From Pacificispira sp002696645 (GTDB lineage: Bacteria; Pseudomonadota; Alphaproteobacteria; UBA8366; Aestuariispiraceae): a stretch of DNA of 64,000 nt. The notes under the pieces are model-generated. The model did not search any database. It worked only from the letters and a program-made list of their open reading frames with translations, and was not told the DNA's origin. The position numbers and the translations under genes are program-made. Below are positions 17,724 to 27,298 of this stretch, in pieces. Each line of letters begins with the position of its first letter. Position 1 is the stretch's first letter. The stretch spans positions 124,001-188,000 of the forward strand of contig NZ_JBLZHU010000001.1 in NCBI RefSeq assembly GCF_048892425.1, written 5' to 3'.

Positions 17724-18923
17724 ATGGAGTTTGGTGTGAATTCAACGATTTGGGCCCCAAATTTAACGGCTGAGGAAGCGCAGTGGCAGGAAATGGCGCG
17801 GCGGTTGACTGCTGATCATTTTGCGCCGGCGGCCGCGGTCCTGGATGCCGAGCAGCGGTATCCCGTCGAATACATTGATATTCTGCGTGACTCCGGAATT
17901 GGCGGCATGATTCTTCCCAAGCCGTATGGCGGCGGGGCATCCATCACCGCGCTGTGTGCTGTTATGGAAGAGGTTGCTGCGGGATGCGCGTCCACCTCTG
18001 GCATTATCGCAACCCTTCAATTGGGGGTGAGCCCGGTTCTTCTGGCGGGAACCGATGAACAAAAGCGTCGATTCCTGCTGAAACAGGATGGAGCGTTGAA
18101 GTCTGTTGCCTTTGCCTTGAGTGAGGAAGGCGCAGGCTCCGACCCGGCGGCAATTTCTCTTTCCGCTGTGCGTGAAGGTGGCAAGTGGCGCCTGAAGGGC
18201 GAGAAATGCTGGATCGGTGGTGGTGGTGTTTCTGACAGCTATGTCGTGTTCGCCCAAACCAAGCCTGGCGCCGGTCATCGGGGGGTCGCTGCATTCCTGG
18301 TTGATGCTGCACAGGGCGGCGTGACGGTTGTCCGGTATGAAGACAAGATGGGGATGCGCGGCACGGTTAACGCGCAATTGCGTTTTGATGCGCTGGTCGA
18401 TGACAGTGCGATGCTGGCAGGGCCGGGTCAGGCCTTTCGTGTTGCCATGGGTGCGCTGGAGGTCGGGCGCATTTCGGTTGCGGCACAGTCCTGTGGCATT
18501 GCGATGGCGGCCTATCATGCGGCTGCGAAACATGCCGCGCAGCGTGTGACCTTTGGGTCCAATATCATTGATCATCAGGGGATCGGATTCCCCTTGGCCG
18601 ATATTGCCACACGGTTAAGTGCCGCGCGCATGCTGATGTATGCCGCAGCAGCAGCCTATCAGGCTGGTCAGGATGTGTCGGTGATCGCGGCGCAGGCAAA
18701 GCTGTTCTGCAGTGAGGTGGCGCATGACACCGTTAATCTTGGTGTGCAGATTTTCGGTGGTGCCGGTTATGTGAAGCCGAATTTGGTGGAGCGGTTGTAC
18801 CGCGACCAGCGCGCCACGGAAATTTATGAAGGAACATCAGAGATCCAGCGGCTGGTCATTGCCAGAGCCATTAAGGCGGAACATACGGAAATTTCCTCCG
18901 AAAGTGAAAGGGTGACGGCATGA
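17724..18923 (+). CDS. acyl-CoA dehydrogenase
   Basis: The protein (399 aa from ATG; a GTG at 17736 with GGAG six bases upstream may be the real start) is a second acyl-CoA dehydrogenase. ALSEEGAGSDPAAI is the substrate/flavin loop and EIYEGTSEIQR contains the catalytic Glu. It is the first gene of the rightward operon and its stop overlaps the TetR start (ATGA), so regulator and enzyme are translationally coupled. The divergent arrangement with the other acyl-CoA dehydrogenase indicates one shared catabolic task. Confidence 0.93.
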   Translation: MEFGVNSTIWAPNLTAEEAQWQEMARRLTADHFAPAAAVLDAEQRYPVEYIDILRDSGIGGMILPKPYGGGASITALCAVMEEVAAGCASTSGIIATLQLGVSPVLLAGTDEQKRRFLLKQDGALKSVAFALSEEGAGSDPAAISLSAVREGGKWRLKGEKCWIGGGGVSDSYVVFAQTKPGAGHRGVAAFLVDAAQGGVTVVRYEDKMGMRGTVNAQLRFDALVDDSAMLAGPGQAFRVAMGALEVGRISVAAQSCGIAMAAYHAAAKHAAQRVTFGSNIIDHQGIGFPLADIATRLSAARMLMYAAAAAYQAGQDVSVIAAQAKLFCSEVAHDTVNLGVQIFGGAGYVKPNLVERLYRDQRATEIYEGTSEIQRLVIARAIKAEHTEISSESERVTA

Positions 18924-19570
18924 GTGATCTTATGCGCGCCCATTCAGCTGCCTTTGGCGATATGGATGATTCGAAGATCGATATTCTGAATGCCGCCGCA
19001 GAGGCATTCATGCGCAAAGGTTTTGCCGCTGCCAGCATTGATGATGTTGCCGATATTCTGGGCTGCACCAAGGGGCGCATTTATCACCATTACCGCAGCA
19101 AGGCCGACCTGTTCTTTGATGTGCATTTATGCGGCATGGCGATGGATATCGGGGCGGTTCGCGAGGCGATGTCCGAAGGTCACGACCCGCTGGAACAGCT
19201 ATACCATATGGCGGTTGGCCATCTGACAGTCATTATCTCCAACATTGCGTATCAACGGGTCGCTGTTCAGGGTCTTGAAATGCATTTGACCGGGGCAACC
19301 ACCCCGAAGCAGATGAAGACATTGAAGCAAATACTTTTATTGCGTGATGAGTATGAGGGCCTTTTTGCCTCAAAAATTGAAGAGGCGATGGCTGCCGGTC
19401 AGGTGCCGCAGCAAAATACGCGCCTGACCGTAAAGGCGTTTCTGGGATCGCTGAACTGGACCACAATCTGGTATCGCGAGCGTCGCAATCAATCCAAAGA
19501 AGATCGTCGGAAACTGGTTGATGAGGTTGCGACTTTTGCTTTGCGTGGCCTTGGGGCGCGCGTGCGATGA
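18920..19570 (+). CDS. TetR-family transcriptional regulator
   Basis: The 216-aa protein has a TetR N-terminal helix-turn-helix: ILNAAAEAFMRKGFAAASI, DDVADILGCTKGRIYHHY and KADLFFDV. The C-terminal half is a ligand-binding helical domain. As in other TetR regulators of catabolic loci (for example KstR2 or PaaR), the effector is likely a CoA thioester, though this is inference. It is embedded in the operon, overlapping both neighbours by four bases, which implies autoregulation. The palindrome at 17652-17662 is the likely operator. Confidence 0.9.
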   Translation: MSDLMRAHSAAFGDMDDSKIDILNAAAEAFMRKGFAAASIDDVADILGCTKGRIYHHYRSKADLFFDVHLCGMAMDIGAVREAMSEGHDPLEQLYHMAVGHLTVIISNIAYQRVAVQGLEMHLTGATTPKQMKTLKQILLLRDEYEGLFASKIEEAMAAGQVPQQNTRLTVKAFLGSLNWTTIWYRERRNQSKEDRRKLVDEVATFALRGLGARVR

Positions 19571-20898
19571 CGACATTTCCCCATAACGAAACATTCTGGG
19601 ATCAGCGGGAGACCTTTTCTCGCGATCAACTAGAATCCTATCAATTGGCAGCCTTAAAGCGCCAGCTTGGCTATGTGGGTGCCAACAGTGTCTATTATCA
19701 GAAGAAGTTTGCGGAAGTCGGTTTCAAGCCGGGGGATTTCAATGGTTTTGAAGACCTGAAGCGCTTGCCGCTGACAAAGAAAGTCGACTATGTCGCGGCC
19801 TTGTCAAATGATCCGCCTTTCGGGGATTTTTTGGCGGTTGACCGCGAAAATCTGGCGCGGATCCATTTTTCATCTGGCACATCTGCAAAACCCGCACCGC
19901 AATTCTGGTCCGCGCGTGATTTAGAGCGCTGGGCCGACCTGTATGCGCGATACGCCTATGCTCAGGGCGTCCGGCGTGGCGATATCTTCCAGTGTCTTTT
20001 CACGTATTCCTGGTTTGTGGGTGGCCTTGGTGCGACGGCGGGATATCAACGCCTGGGCGCTGCCGTTATTCCGGCTGGAAGCCAGGATACAGAACGTCAG
20101 ATCAGAACCATGTTCGAATTCGGGTCCACGGTGATCTGCGGCACGCCGTCTTTCATGGTGTATCTGGGCGAGGTGGCAAAGAAGCTTGGTTATGACCCGG
20201 CGGACTCAAAAGTGCACAGCATCATGGTTGGTGGGGAACCCGGAGGAAATATTCCGGCGACGCGCCAACGGATTGAAAAGCTTTGGGATGCGCGGTGCTA
20301 TGACGCCTATGGCAGTTTGGAATTCCAGACGATTGGCTTTGACTGTCCAGAACGTCAGGGACCCCATGTCGCCGAAGATTTCGTCTATGCAGAAGTCCTG
20401 GATGCAAAAACGGGCAACGATGTTGCGGATGGGGAACCGGGTGTTCTTGTCCTGACCCATCTGGACAAAGAAGCCGGACCTTTGGTGCGCTGGTGGACCG
20501 GGGATGTGGTTGTTCGCGACCAGTCCCCCTGTTCCTGTGGTCGCACGCATGCGCGTCTTCTGGGGGGCGTTAAAGGGCGCGCTGATGATATGCTGATCGT
20601 GCGCGGTGTGAATGTTTTCCCCTCTGCGGTCGAAGAAATCGTGCGGGGCACGGACGGATTCCTGAATGAATACCGTCTGATTGTGGATGACAGCGTGCGT
20701 GACCCTGATTCTGGTCTGCTGAAGGGAATTCGCATTCAGGCAGAAGTGGAGGATGGTGCTGATCAAGACGCACTTTCCGCTGTGCTGGCTGCGGCGATCA
20801 AGGAAAAGCTGAACATTCGCGCGACAGTGCAGGCTATGCCACAGGGCTCTTTGCCCCGAACCGAACACAAGGCCAGCCGATTGGTGGTGCAGCCATGA
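19567..20898 (+). CDS. PaaK-like AMP-binding CoA ligase
   Basis: This 443-aa enzyme resembles phenylacetate-CoA ligase: the phosphate loop reads FSSGTSAKPAP, the A5-like motif YDAYGSLEF, and the adenylate/C-terminal hinge GGVKGRADDMLIVRGVNVFP. It should activate a carboxylic acid to its CoA ester using ATP, the entry step of the pathway. The phosphate loop departs slightly from SSGTTGKP. CPxxxG-type residues (CSCGRTHARL) before the hinge match the family. It overlaps the genes on both sides by four bases. The substrate is unknown; aromatic acids are usual for the family. Confidence 0.88.
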   Translation: MTTFPHNETFWDQRETFSRDQLESYQLAALKRQLGYVGANSVYYQKKFAEVGFKPGDFNGFEDLKRLPLTKKVDYVAALSNDPPFGDFLAVDRENLARIHFSSGTSAKPAPQFWSARDLERWADLYARYAYAQGVRRGDIFQCLFTYSWFVGGLGATAGYQRLGAAVIPAGSQDTERQIRTMFEFGSTVICGTPSFMVYLGEVAKKLGYDPADSKVHSIMVGGEPGGNIPATRQRIEKLWDARCYDAYGSLEFQTIGFDCPERQGPHVAEDFVYAEVLDAKTGNDVADGEPGVLVLTHLDKEAGPLVRWWTGDVVVRDQSPCSCGRTHARLLGGVKGRADDMLIVRGVNVFPSAVEEIVRGTDGFLNEYRLIVDDSVRDPDSGLLKGIRIQAEVEDGADQDALSAVLAAAIKEKLNIRATVQAMPQGSLPRTEHKASRLVVQP

Positions 20899-21671
20899 CC
20901 TCATCTGCTGTTTCTATTGTGAATCATAAGGGTGTCCGGGTCATTACCATGGATCAGCCGGACACACGAAACGCCCTTACGCCGGATCTGCGCGACGCCC
21001 TTCTGGGGTCGATGGAAGATGCCGTCGCAGATGCCGATTGTCGCGCCATTGTGCTGACAGGAAGCGGAAAATCATTCTGTGCCGGGGGTGACCTGAACAG
21101 TCTGCCGGAATCCGATCCAGCGGCGATACGACTGCGGTTGAGCACGTCGCACCGGCTGGTTCGTCTGGTCGCCGCCGGGCCTAAACCAGTCGTTGCCGCC
21201 GTGCAGGGATACGCCTTTGGGGCTGGGCTGTCGCTGGCCTGTGCCTGTGACCTTGTCTTTGCCACCCCGAATGCAAGTTTTGGTGCGGTATTTGGGAAGG
21301 TCGGGTTGACGGGTGATATGGGGCTGTTGTGGTCATTGCCACAACGCATCGGCATCGCGGAAACAAAGCGTTTGATGTTTCGGTCTGGAACGCTGACAGC
21401 GGCCCAAGCGTTGCAGTTGGGTCTGGTTGATGAGGTGGCGCAAGAAGGGGATGTTGTCGACGCGGCGGTCGCAGCCGCGGGCGCGTTTCTGGAGACAGCC
21501 CCCCTGTCTATTGCCGCGGCCAAGGACATTCTGGCACGCGGGCCGGCCCCGCTGGATGATGTCCTGAAGGCAGAAATCGACCATCAGATACTGCTGTTCT
21601 CAAGTCGAGATTTCAGCGAGGGACGCCGCGCTTTTCAAGAGCGACGGCAACCTGGATTCGTGGGGCGTTGA
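20895..21671 (+). CDS. enoyl-CoA hydratase/isomerase (crotonase) family protein
   Basis: The 258-aa crotonase-fold protein has the oxyanion loop SFCAGGDLNSLP and the GYAFGAGLSLACACD segment; the second loop reads FGAVFGKVGLTGDMG. The catalytic Glu positions of true hydratases are not preserved in these loops (A/S and K/V occur there), so another crotonase reaction such as isomerisation, hydrolysis or ring cleavage is possible. It is the last gene of the TetR operon. Confidence 0.85.
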   Translation: MTSSAVSIVNHKGVRVITMDQPDTRNALTPDLRDALLGSMEDAVADADCRAIVLTGSGKSFCAGGDLNSLPESDPAAIRLRLSTSHRLVRLVAAGPKPVVAAVQGYAFGAGLSLACACDLVFATPNASFGAVFGKVGLTGDMGLLWSLPQRIGIAETKRLMFRSGTLTAAQALQLGLVDEVAQEGDVVDAAVAAAGAFLETAPLSIAAAKDILARGPAPLDDVLKAEIDHQILLFSSRDFSEGRRAFQERRQPGFVGR

Positions 21672-21715
21672 CGGTCATGTGTCACGCCAATGCGCCCCCT
21701 ATCGAAGAACCAAAT

Positions 21716-21736
21716 AACGGCTTAAATCAAGCCGTT
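21716..21736 (+). terminator. stem-loop after the TetR operon
   Basis: AACGGCTT and AAGCCGTT form a perfect 8-bp stem with a 5-base loop in the gap before the transporter operon. No U-tract follows, so it may be a factor-dependent terminator, a transcript-protecting hairpin or an operator. Confidence 0.4.
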
Positions 21737-21863
21737 CCCTATGGCCGTAGATGCACAAAGCATCCCGGACAATCAGCCGCCCATAAGAAGGCCGGATACA
21801 TACATCAAACAATAGCGTGGCGTCTGGAAGACGACGCCTAAATCTAACTTCGGGAGAGAAACT

Positions 21864-22931
21864 GTGAAAAAATCTATCGCGTTTGGCGCACTTGTCGCCA
21901 TTGGTATCGGCGCATCTGCACTCAGCAGTGCAACGGCCGCTGAACTGAAGCCTTTTACATTGGCCATTGGTACGAAGGTTCTGGATACGTCACAGGCCAA
22001 CAATACCTCGCTGCCCATCGCAACGAAATGCTGGGAAAATGAAGGCGTTGACGTAACCCTTCAGCCGACCAATTCATCGGCGGCGATGCAGGCCGTCCTT
22101 AGCGGCCAGGCCGACATGGTTCTGATGGGACCGGGTGCGGCTGTGAAAGCCCGCGCCAAAGGGGCCCCAATCAAAGCCGTTTACATGAACATGCGGAAGA
22201 ATTTCCAATTCCCTGTTGTCCTGGAATCTAGCGACATCAAATCCATCGAGGATTTCAAAGGCAAAACCATGGGCGTTGTTTCCTATGGCGCGCAGTTGGT
22301 ATCGATCATCAAAGGCATGATTGCTGAAGCCGGTCTGGACCCGAACACGGATTTGACGATTGTTGAAACCGGTGTCGGTGCACAGGCGGTCGCTGCATTG
22401 GAATCTGGCCAGGTTGATATCTGGGGAACCTGGGATTCACAAATTGCGACAGCAGAAAACATGGGGCTGAAGCTGCGTCGGTTCAGCTCACCTTATGCAG
22501 AAAAGCTGAAATTCGGCAGCTCATACTTTGTTCGGGATGACTATGTTGATACTAATCCTGACTTGATTGTTAAGGTTCTGCGTTGCGTTGCGCAGGGTAC
22601 AATGATGGCCCTGGAAAACCCTGAAGGCACTGTTGCCACCCATTTCAAGGTCTTCCCGGCCACGAAACAGTCCGGTGTGGATGATGCGACAGCGACCAAG
22701 GCTGGCCTGCATATCTTCCAAGTACGCTCAGAATTCCTGACAAAGGAAGAAGCCGAGAAATGGGGCGAATTCCCACCGCAAGCCGTTGTGGATCTGGTGG
22801 AATTCATGTCTGCAACTGAAGACTTGGGCGGCACGGTTGACCCTGAATCTTTGTACACCAATCAGTTCATCGATCAGATCAATGATTTTGATCAAGACGC
22901 CGTGCTGAAGCGCGCTGCCGAATTGAACTGA
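21864..22931 (+). CDS. ABC transporter substrate-binding protein (SsuA/TauA/NMT1-like)
   Basis: The 355-aa protein begins with a signal peptide (KKSIAFGALVAIGIG, cleavage probably after the ATAA near residue 28) and continues with the periplasmic-binding fold of the NMT1/sulfonate group, with repeated AVLSGQADMVLMG-type segments. It would capture a small organic substrate in the periplasm for the ATPase and permease encoded downstream. GGGAGAG lies before the ATG. This gene starts a seven-gene operon with two lyase/hydratase activities and a dioxygenase, so the substrate is likely a carbon source or an organosulfur/nitrogen compound. Confidence 0.88.
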   Translation: MKKSIAFGALVAIGIGASALSSATAAELKPFTLAIGTKVLDTSQANNTSLPIATKCWENEGVDVTLQPTNSSAAMQAVLSGQADMVLMGPGAAVKARAKGAPIKAVYMNMRKNFQFPVVLESSDIKSIEDFKGKTMGVVSYGAQLVSIIKGMIAEAGLDPNTDLTIVETGVGAQAVAALESGQVDIWGTWDSQIATAENMGLKLRRFSSPYAEKLKFGSSYFVRDDYVDTNPDLIVKVLRCVAQGTMMALENPEGTVATHFKVFPATKQSGVDDATATKAGLHIFQVRSEFLTKEEAEKWGEFPPQAVVDLVEFMSATEDLGGTVDPESLYTNQFIDQINDFDQDAVLKRAAELN

Positions 22932-22970
22932 ACCCAACGCTGATCAAACAGAAGCCAAGGAGATTGCGTC

Positions 22971-23840
22971 GTGACACATCCGGGGTCCATCATCCGTGAT
23001 TTGCTGACTGGGAAGGGCTGTGCGCCTGTTCCGGGGTGCCACGACGCACTTGGTGCCTTGCTGATTGAGCAAGCGGGTTTTCCTGCGGTCTATATGTCCG
23101 GCTTTTCGGTCTCTGCCAGTTTCGGGAAGCCGGATATAGGACTGCTGAGCATGACGGATATGGTTGGGCGCGCACAACAGATCGTTGACGCAACCTCCCA
23201 GCCCGTGATCGCCGATGCGGATACCGGTTATGGCGGAATATCCAATATCGCGGAAACAATTCGTTCATTTGAGCGCGCGGGCGTCGCTGCAATTCATCTT
23301 GAGGATCAGGTGATGCCCAAGAAATGTGGTGCGATGCCGGGCAAAGCACTGGTCCCGATTGAGGAAATGACCCTTCGCCTCAAGGCTGCTCTTGCGGCGC
23401 GATCCAGTAAGGATTTTCTGATTTTTGGTCGCACGGACGCCATGACGCTGACGGGGCTGGATGATTCAATTGCCCGAATTCAAGCCATGGAAAAAGCCGG
23501 CGTGGATGCGGTGATGGTGCCGTCTTTGACGACTGTTGAAGAATTACGGGCGGTCGCCGATGCGGTGGATGTTCCGGTGATCTATCTGACCGCAGAAACG
23601 ATACGCCCGATTTTCTCCACACAGGAATTGGCGGATGCAGGCTGGTCCATGGCCATTTATGCGCTGTCCCTAATTCAGATGGCGGTTGCTGCCCAAAAGT
23701 CCGTTCTGGACGCGCTGCGTGAAACCGGCACCACCGCAGATATGGTGGATCGCATGACACGGTTTGCCGATGTGAATGCCTTGCTGGGTGTTGATCGCGA
23801 AGCCGCATTCGAAGCTAAGATCCGCGAGGCGACAGTATGA
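22971..23840 (+). CDS. isocitrate lyase/PEP mutase-family lyase (dimethylmalate or methylisocitrate lyase-like)
   Basis: This 289-aa TIM-barrel protein starts at a GTG preceded by GGAG. ADADTGYGG is the metal-binding segment and EDQVMPKKCG contains the family Cys (about 119) used as acid/base in isocitrate, methylisocitrate and 2,3-dimethylmalate lyases. The His usual after KKCG is replaced (KKCGAMPG). It would cleave a C-C bond of a 2-hydroxy di- or tricarboxylate to give a 2-oxo acid such as pyruvate. Its stop overlaps the start of the aconitase-like subunit, and in nicotinate-fermenting bacteria the analogous pair is dimethylmaleate hydratase plus dimethylmalate lyase. Confidence 0.85.
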   Translation: MTHPGSIIRDLLTGKGCAPVPGCHDALGALLIEQAGFPAVYMSGFSVSASFGKPDIGLLSMTDMVGRAQQIVDATSQPVIADADTGYGGISNIAETIRSFERAGVAAIHLEDQVMPKKCGAMPGKALVPIEEMTLRLKAALAARSSKDFLIFGRTDAMTLTGLDDSIARIQAMEKAGVDAVMVPSLTTVEELRAVADAVDVPVIYLTAETIRPIFSTQELADAGWSMAIYALSLIQMAVAAQKSVLDALRETGTTADMVDRMTRFADVNALLGVDREAAFEAKIREATV

Positions 23841-25114
23841 CAAAGCGACCCGCTACTTTAGTCGAAAAAATCCTGGCGCGTGCCAGCAATGCGGACAGTG
23901 TTGCCCCAGGGGATGTCGTCTGGGCCTGGCCCGATATCGTGACCGTGCCGGAAGTATCTTTCCCGGCCTATGTTAAGCGCTTGCGGGATAATGGCATTCC
24001 AAAACTGGCCCGACCGGAAACCATGGTCGTCGTGATCGATCACGAAGTGCCCGTTCATTCGAAAGAAGGGGCCGAGCGCAATCGCTTGACCCGCCAATTG
24101 GCCCAGGAAACCGATGTCGCGCATCTGTTCGATGGGGAAGGGATCACCCATCCGCTGGTGGTTGAACGGGGCCTGATCACGCCTGGTATGTTCGTTGCCG
24201 GGGCGGATACGCATACATCTTCGATCGGGGGCGCTGGTGCCTTTGCCGTCCCCTTTGGGTTTGAAGTCACCATGATCATGGCGATTGGCAAGATCTGGGT
24301 ACAGGTACCTGAAACAATTCGGATCGATCTGACCGGCCACTTGGCTGCGGGTGTTACGGCACGGGACCTAGTGCTTTCAGTTATGCAACAGATCGATGCG
24401 GATTTCGCAAATTACCGCGTCATTGAATTTGGCGGTCCGGGGCTATCCAGCCTTTCTGTACAGGAGCGGATGACACTGTGTGGCCTGTGCATCGATATGG
24501 GGGCCAAGACGGCAATCGCGGAAGCCGATGCTGTGACAGAACGATTCCTGAAGGACTGTGGTATCGAGGGCGTTTCAATGGAACGAAGTGACCCTGATTG
24601 TGTCTATGCCGCCCGCCTGACGATAGACTTGGCGGAATTGTCCCCCCGTGTGTCCATGCCGCCGCTTCCCAGCAATGTCAGCACAGTTATAGACCTGCCG
24701 GATACGCCTGTTCAGCATGCCTATATCGGATCCTGCGCATCCGGGACATTGGCCGAACTGACTGCGGCCGCTGATATTCTGGATGGGCATACCGTTCATC
24801 CATCGGTCCAACTGCTGGTTATTCCGGCAACGCGGCGGATCCATCAGCAGGCGCTCGAACAGGGTGTTCTGACCCGTCTGATGCGGGCCGGCGCGGTGAT
24901 TTCGCCGTCGACATGCGGGCCGTGTTTCGGCGGCTTGGCACAATTGGCCGACGGCGAAACCCGTATCAGCACAAGCACGCGCAATGATTCAGGACGCATG
25001 GGATCGCGCAAGGCGAATATCTATCTGGGCAGCGCCTCAACCGTTGCCGCATCGGCAATTGTTGGCCGGATTACGGACCCCCGAAATTATGTGAAAGGGG
25101 GATATGTAAAATGA
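23837..25114 (+). CDS. LeuC-like aconitase-superfamily hydratase, large subunit
   Basis: The 425-aa protein carries the three [4Fe-4S] ligands of the aconitase superfamily: YIGSCASGT and STCGPCFGG. GADTHTSSIGGAGAFA is the substrate loop. It matches the large subunit of 3-isopropylmalate dehydratase, homoaconitase and dimethylmaleate hydratase. As true leucine biosynthesis genes do not sit in such an operon, a catabolic hydratase that feeds the lyase upstream is more likely. It overlaps both its neighbours by four bases, so subunit production is coupled. Confidence 0.9.
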   Translation: MTKRPATLVEKILARASNADSVAPGDVVWAWPDIVTVPEVSFPAYVKRLRDNGIPKLARPETMVVVIDHEVPVHSKEGAERNRLTRQLAQETDVAHLFDGEGITHPLVVERGLITPGMFVAGADTHTSSIGGAGAFAVPFGFEVTMIMAIGKIWVQVPETIRIDLTGHLAAGVTARDLVLSVMQQIDADFANYRVIEFGGPGLSSLSVQERMTLCGLCIDMGAKTAIAEADAVTERFLKDCGIEGVSMERSDPDCVYAARLTIDLAELSPRVSMPPLPSNVSTVIDLPDTPVQHAYIGSCASGTLAELTAAADILDGHTVHPSVQLLVIPATRRIHQQALEQGVLTRLMRAGAVISPSTCGPCFGGLAQLADGETRISTSTRNDSGRMGSRKANIYLGSASTVAASAIVGRITDPRNYVKGGYVK

Positions 25115-25626
25115 AACCCTATACCGGGCGCTGCTGGCGCTTTGGCGATGATCTTGCCAGTGACGAGATGATCGCCCCAAACCATGTGTTTGAATACGAC
25201 CCTAAAGTGCTGCGCAGCCATCTTTTGGAAGGTGCGCGACCAGAGTTTTCCCAACAGGCCGTGTCGGGTGATATCCTTGTTGCCGGGCGGAATTTTGCGA
25301 CTGGCAGCATTCACAGCCACCCTTTCCTGGCATTGAAAGATATGAATGTTGCCCTGATCTGCCAGTCCGTCTCACGCGGGCCCTTTCGTCTGGCAATCTA
25401 TATCGGCATTCCAATTCTGATCGCGCCCGCATCGGTCATTGAGAGTTTGAAGGATGCAGATCAGCTTGAAGTTGATTTTTCATCCGGGCGCATCCGGAAT
25501 AATACATCAGGCCAGGTCCATAACGTTGATCCGGTTTCCCCGTTCCTGCTTGAAATCGTGACGTCTGGTGGCGGGCTTGCCTATGCACGCTCCATCACTG
25601 GACCAGAGGGAGTTCCCAATGCATAA
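25111..25626 (+). CDS. LeuD-like aconitase-superfamily hydratase, small subunit
   Basis: This 171-aa swivel-domain protein is the partner of the preceding large subunit. GRCWRFGDDLASDEMI at the N-terminus and GRNFATGSIHSHPF (the loop that in LeuD reads GxNFGxGSSRE) are typical, although the SSRE-like segment is changed to SIHSH, which should alter substrate binding. The gene overlaps its neighbours on both sides. With the large subunit it would form a heterodimeric Fe-S hydratase in the cytoplasm. Confidence 0.87.
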   Translation: MKPYTGRCWRFGDDLASDEMIAPNHVFEYDPKVLRSHLLEGARPEFSQQAVSGDILVAGRNFATGSIHSHPFLALKDMNVALICQSVSRGPFRLAIYIGIPILIAPASVIESLKDADQLEVDFSSGRIRNNTSGQVHNVDPVSPFLLEIVTSGGGLAYARSITGPEGVPNA

Positions 25627-26440
25627 AACGTCAATCGTTGAATCGGCATCAGAAGCGCCAAATGATCGCTCGTCTGTTATCCGCCTCGATAATCTTAACA
25701 AGATATATGAAACACGGGATGGTGGCCGCATTCAGGCCCTGGGTCCCATATCAATGGAAATTGGGGAAGGTGAGTTTATCTCCATCGTCGGTCCGTCCGG
25801 GTGCGGTAAATCAACACTGCTGCGGATGCTGGCTGGCCTGATGAGCCGCACGTCGGGTGACATTTTCATTCGAGATAAGCTAATTACAGGCCCCCAGAAA
25901 GACTTCGGAATGGTCTTTCAAAGCCCCGTTCTCCTTCCCTGGAAGACGGTCATTCAAAACGTTCTTCTGCCTGTGAAAATCTTGAAATTGAATATGAATG
26001 ACTATCGCAAGCGCGCAGAGGATCTGTTGGACCTGGTTGGTCTTGGCGATTTCCGAGAGAAGTATCCGCAAGAGCTTTCCGGCGGAATGCAACAGCGTGT
26101 CGCCATCGCGCGGGCCTTGGTTCACGATCCGGCGGTTTTGCTGATGGACGAGCCCTTTGGCGCATTGGATGCAATGACGCGCGAGAACATGAATGTCGAA
26201 TTGCGTCGCATCTGGAAGGAGTCTGGAAAGACAATTCTGTTCGTCACGCATTCCATTCCCGAAGCTGTTTTCCTGGGGACCCGGGTGTTGGTCCTATCGT
26301 CCCGACCCGGAACAATCGCGGACTTGATTGACGTTGACCTACCGACAGACCGGACATTGGAAACGATGACCCACGACCGCTTTGGCACCTATACCAATCG
26401 CGTGCGCAACCAGTTCAAGGCGCAAGGAGCAATCGAATGA
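25619..26440 (+). CDS. ABC transporter ATP-binding protein (SsuB/TauB-like)
   Basis: The ATPase (273 aa) shows Walker A GPSGCGKST, Q-loop FQSPVLLPWK, signature LSGGMQQRVAIARA, Walker B VLLMDEPFGALD and the switch His in LFVTHSIPEA. I chose the ATG at 25619, which has GGGAG seven bases upstream, over an earlier in-frame ATG inside the small-subunit gene. It pairs with the following permease and the periplasmic protein encoded at the head of the operon. Confidence 0.93.
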   Translation: MHKTSIVESASEAPNDRSSVIRLDNLNKIYETRDGGRIQALGPISMEIGEGEFISIVGPSGCGKSTLLRMLAGLMSRTSGDIFIRDKLITGPQKDFGMVFQSPVLLPWKTVIQNVLLPVKILKLNMNDYRKRAEDLLDLVGLGDFREKYPQELSGGMQQRVAIARALVHDPAVLLMDEPFGALDAMTRENMNVELRRIWKESGKTILFVTHSIPEAVFLGTRVLVLSSRPGTIADLIDVDLPTDRTLETMTHDRFGTYTNRVRNQFKAQGAIE

Positions 26441-27270
26441 GCACAGAAACGACCGCCGCCATCAGCACGCCGCGCGCTAATCCCGTGATCCGTCTGATCA
26501 AGAACCGCCCGGAAATTATCCTGGTGCCACTGTTGTTTATAATCGTCACCACGGGCTGGGAGATTGCGATCCACTGGATGGACGTGCCCATCTACATTTT
26601 CCCGGCACCATCGAATATCTTCTATGCCTTGGTGGAGCGCTTGGGAAATGGGCTCTATATTGAGCATGCATGGTACACCTTATCAGAGGCGCTTCTGGGC
26701 TTCCTGCTGGCGATGGTCGGGGGGATCGTCATTGGCAGTTTCATCGCGCAATTCCGAATTGTGGAAAAAACCCTCTATCCCTATCTGATTGCCATTCAAA
26801 CGACCCCGAAAGTTGCTATCGCCCCCTTATTCATTCTGTGGTTCGGCTTTGGTATCACGTCAAAGATCATCATCGCGGCGATGATCGCATTCTTCCCAAT
26901 TCTGGTGAATGTCATTGCCGGTCTGCGCTCAACGGATCCGCAACAGATTGATCTTATGCGGTCGCTTCAGGCGACGCGCTGGCAGATTTTCGTGACCGTT
27001 CGATTGCCAAGCGCCCTGCCCATGATCTTTGCGGGACTGCAAATAGCGATCATTTTCTCAATCCTTGGGGCGATCGTGGGTGAGTTTGTCGGATCCAATA
27101 AGGGGTTGGGGAACTTGATCCTGCAAATGAACTTCAATCTGGATACTGCAGGTGTGTTTGGTGCGCTGGTCTGCCTGTCGACAATTGGCATTTGCCTGCA
27201 TCTGATAATGAAATTCATCCAGAAGAAGCTGCTTTTCTGGTCCAATGACAGCAATGTCCCATCCGCGTAA
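26437..27270 (+). CDS. ABC transporter permease (SsuC/TauC-like)
   Basis: The 277-aa integral membrane protein has about six hydrophobic helices and the EAA-type loop around GLRSTDPQQIDLMRSL that contacts the ATPase. It belongs to the sulfonate/nitrate/taurine permease group. Its ATG overlaps the ATPase stop. With the two other components it makes a complete importer in the inner membrane. Confidence 0.92.
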   Translation: MSTETTAAISTPRANPVIRLIKNRPEIILVPLLFIIVTTGWEIAIHWMDVPIYIFPAPSNIFYALVERLGNGLYIEHAWYTLSEALLGFLLAMVGGIVIGSFIAQFRIVEKTLYPYLIAIQTTPKVAIAPLFILWFGFGITSKIIIAAMIAFFPILVNVIAGLRSTDPQQIDLMRSLQATRWQIFVTVRLPSALPMIFAGLQIAIIFSILGAIVGEFVGSNKGLGNLILQMNFNLDTAGVFGALVCLSTIGICLHLIMKFIQKKLLFWSNDSNVPSA

Positions 27271-27298
27271 CAACAAACGAATTGAAGGATTTCCAGTC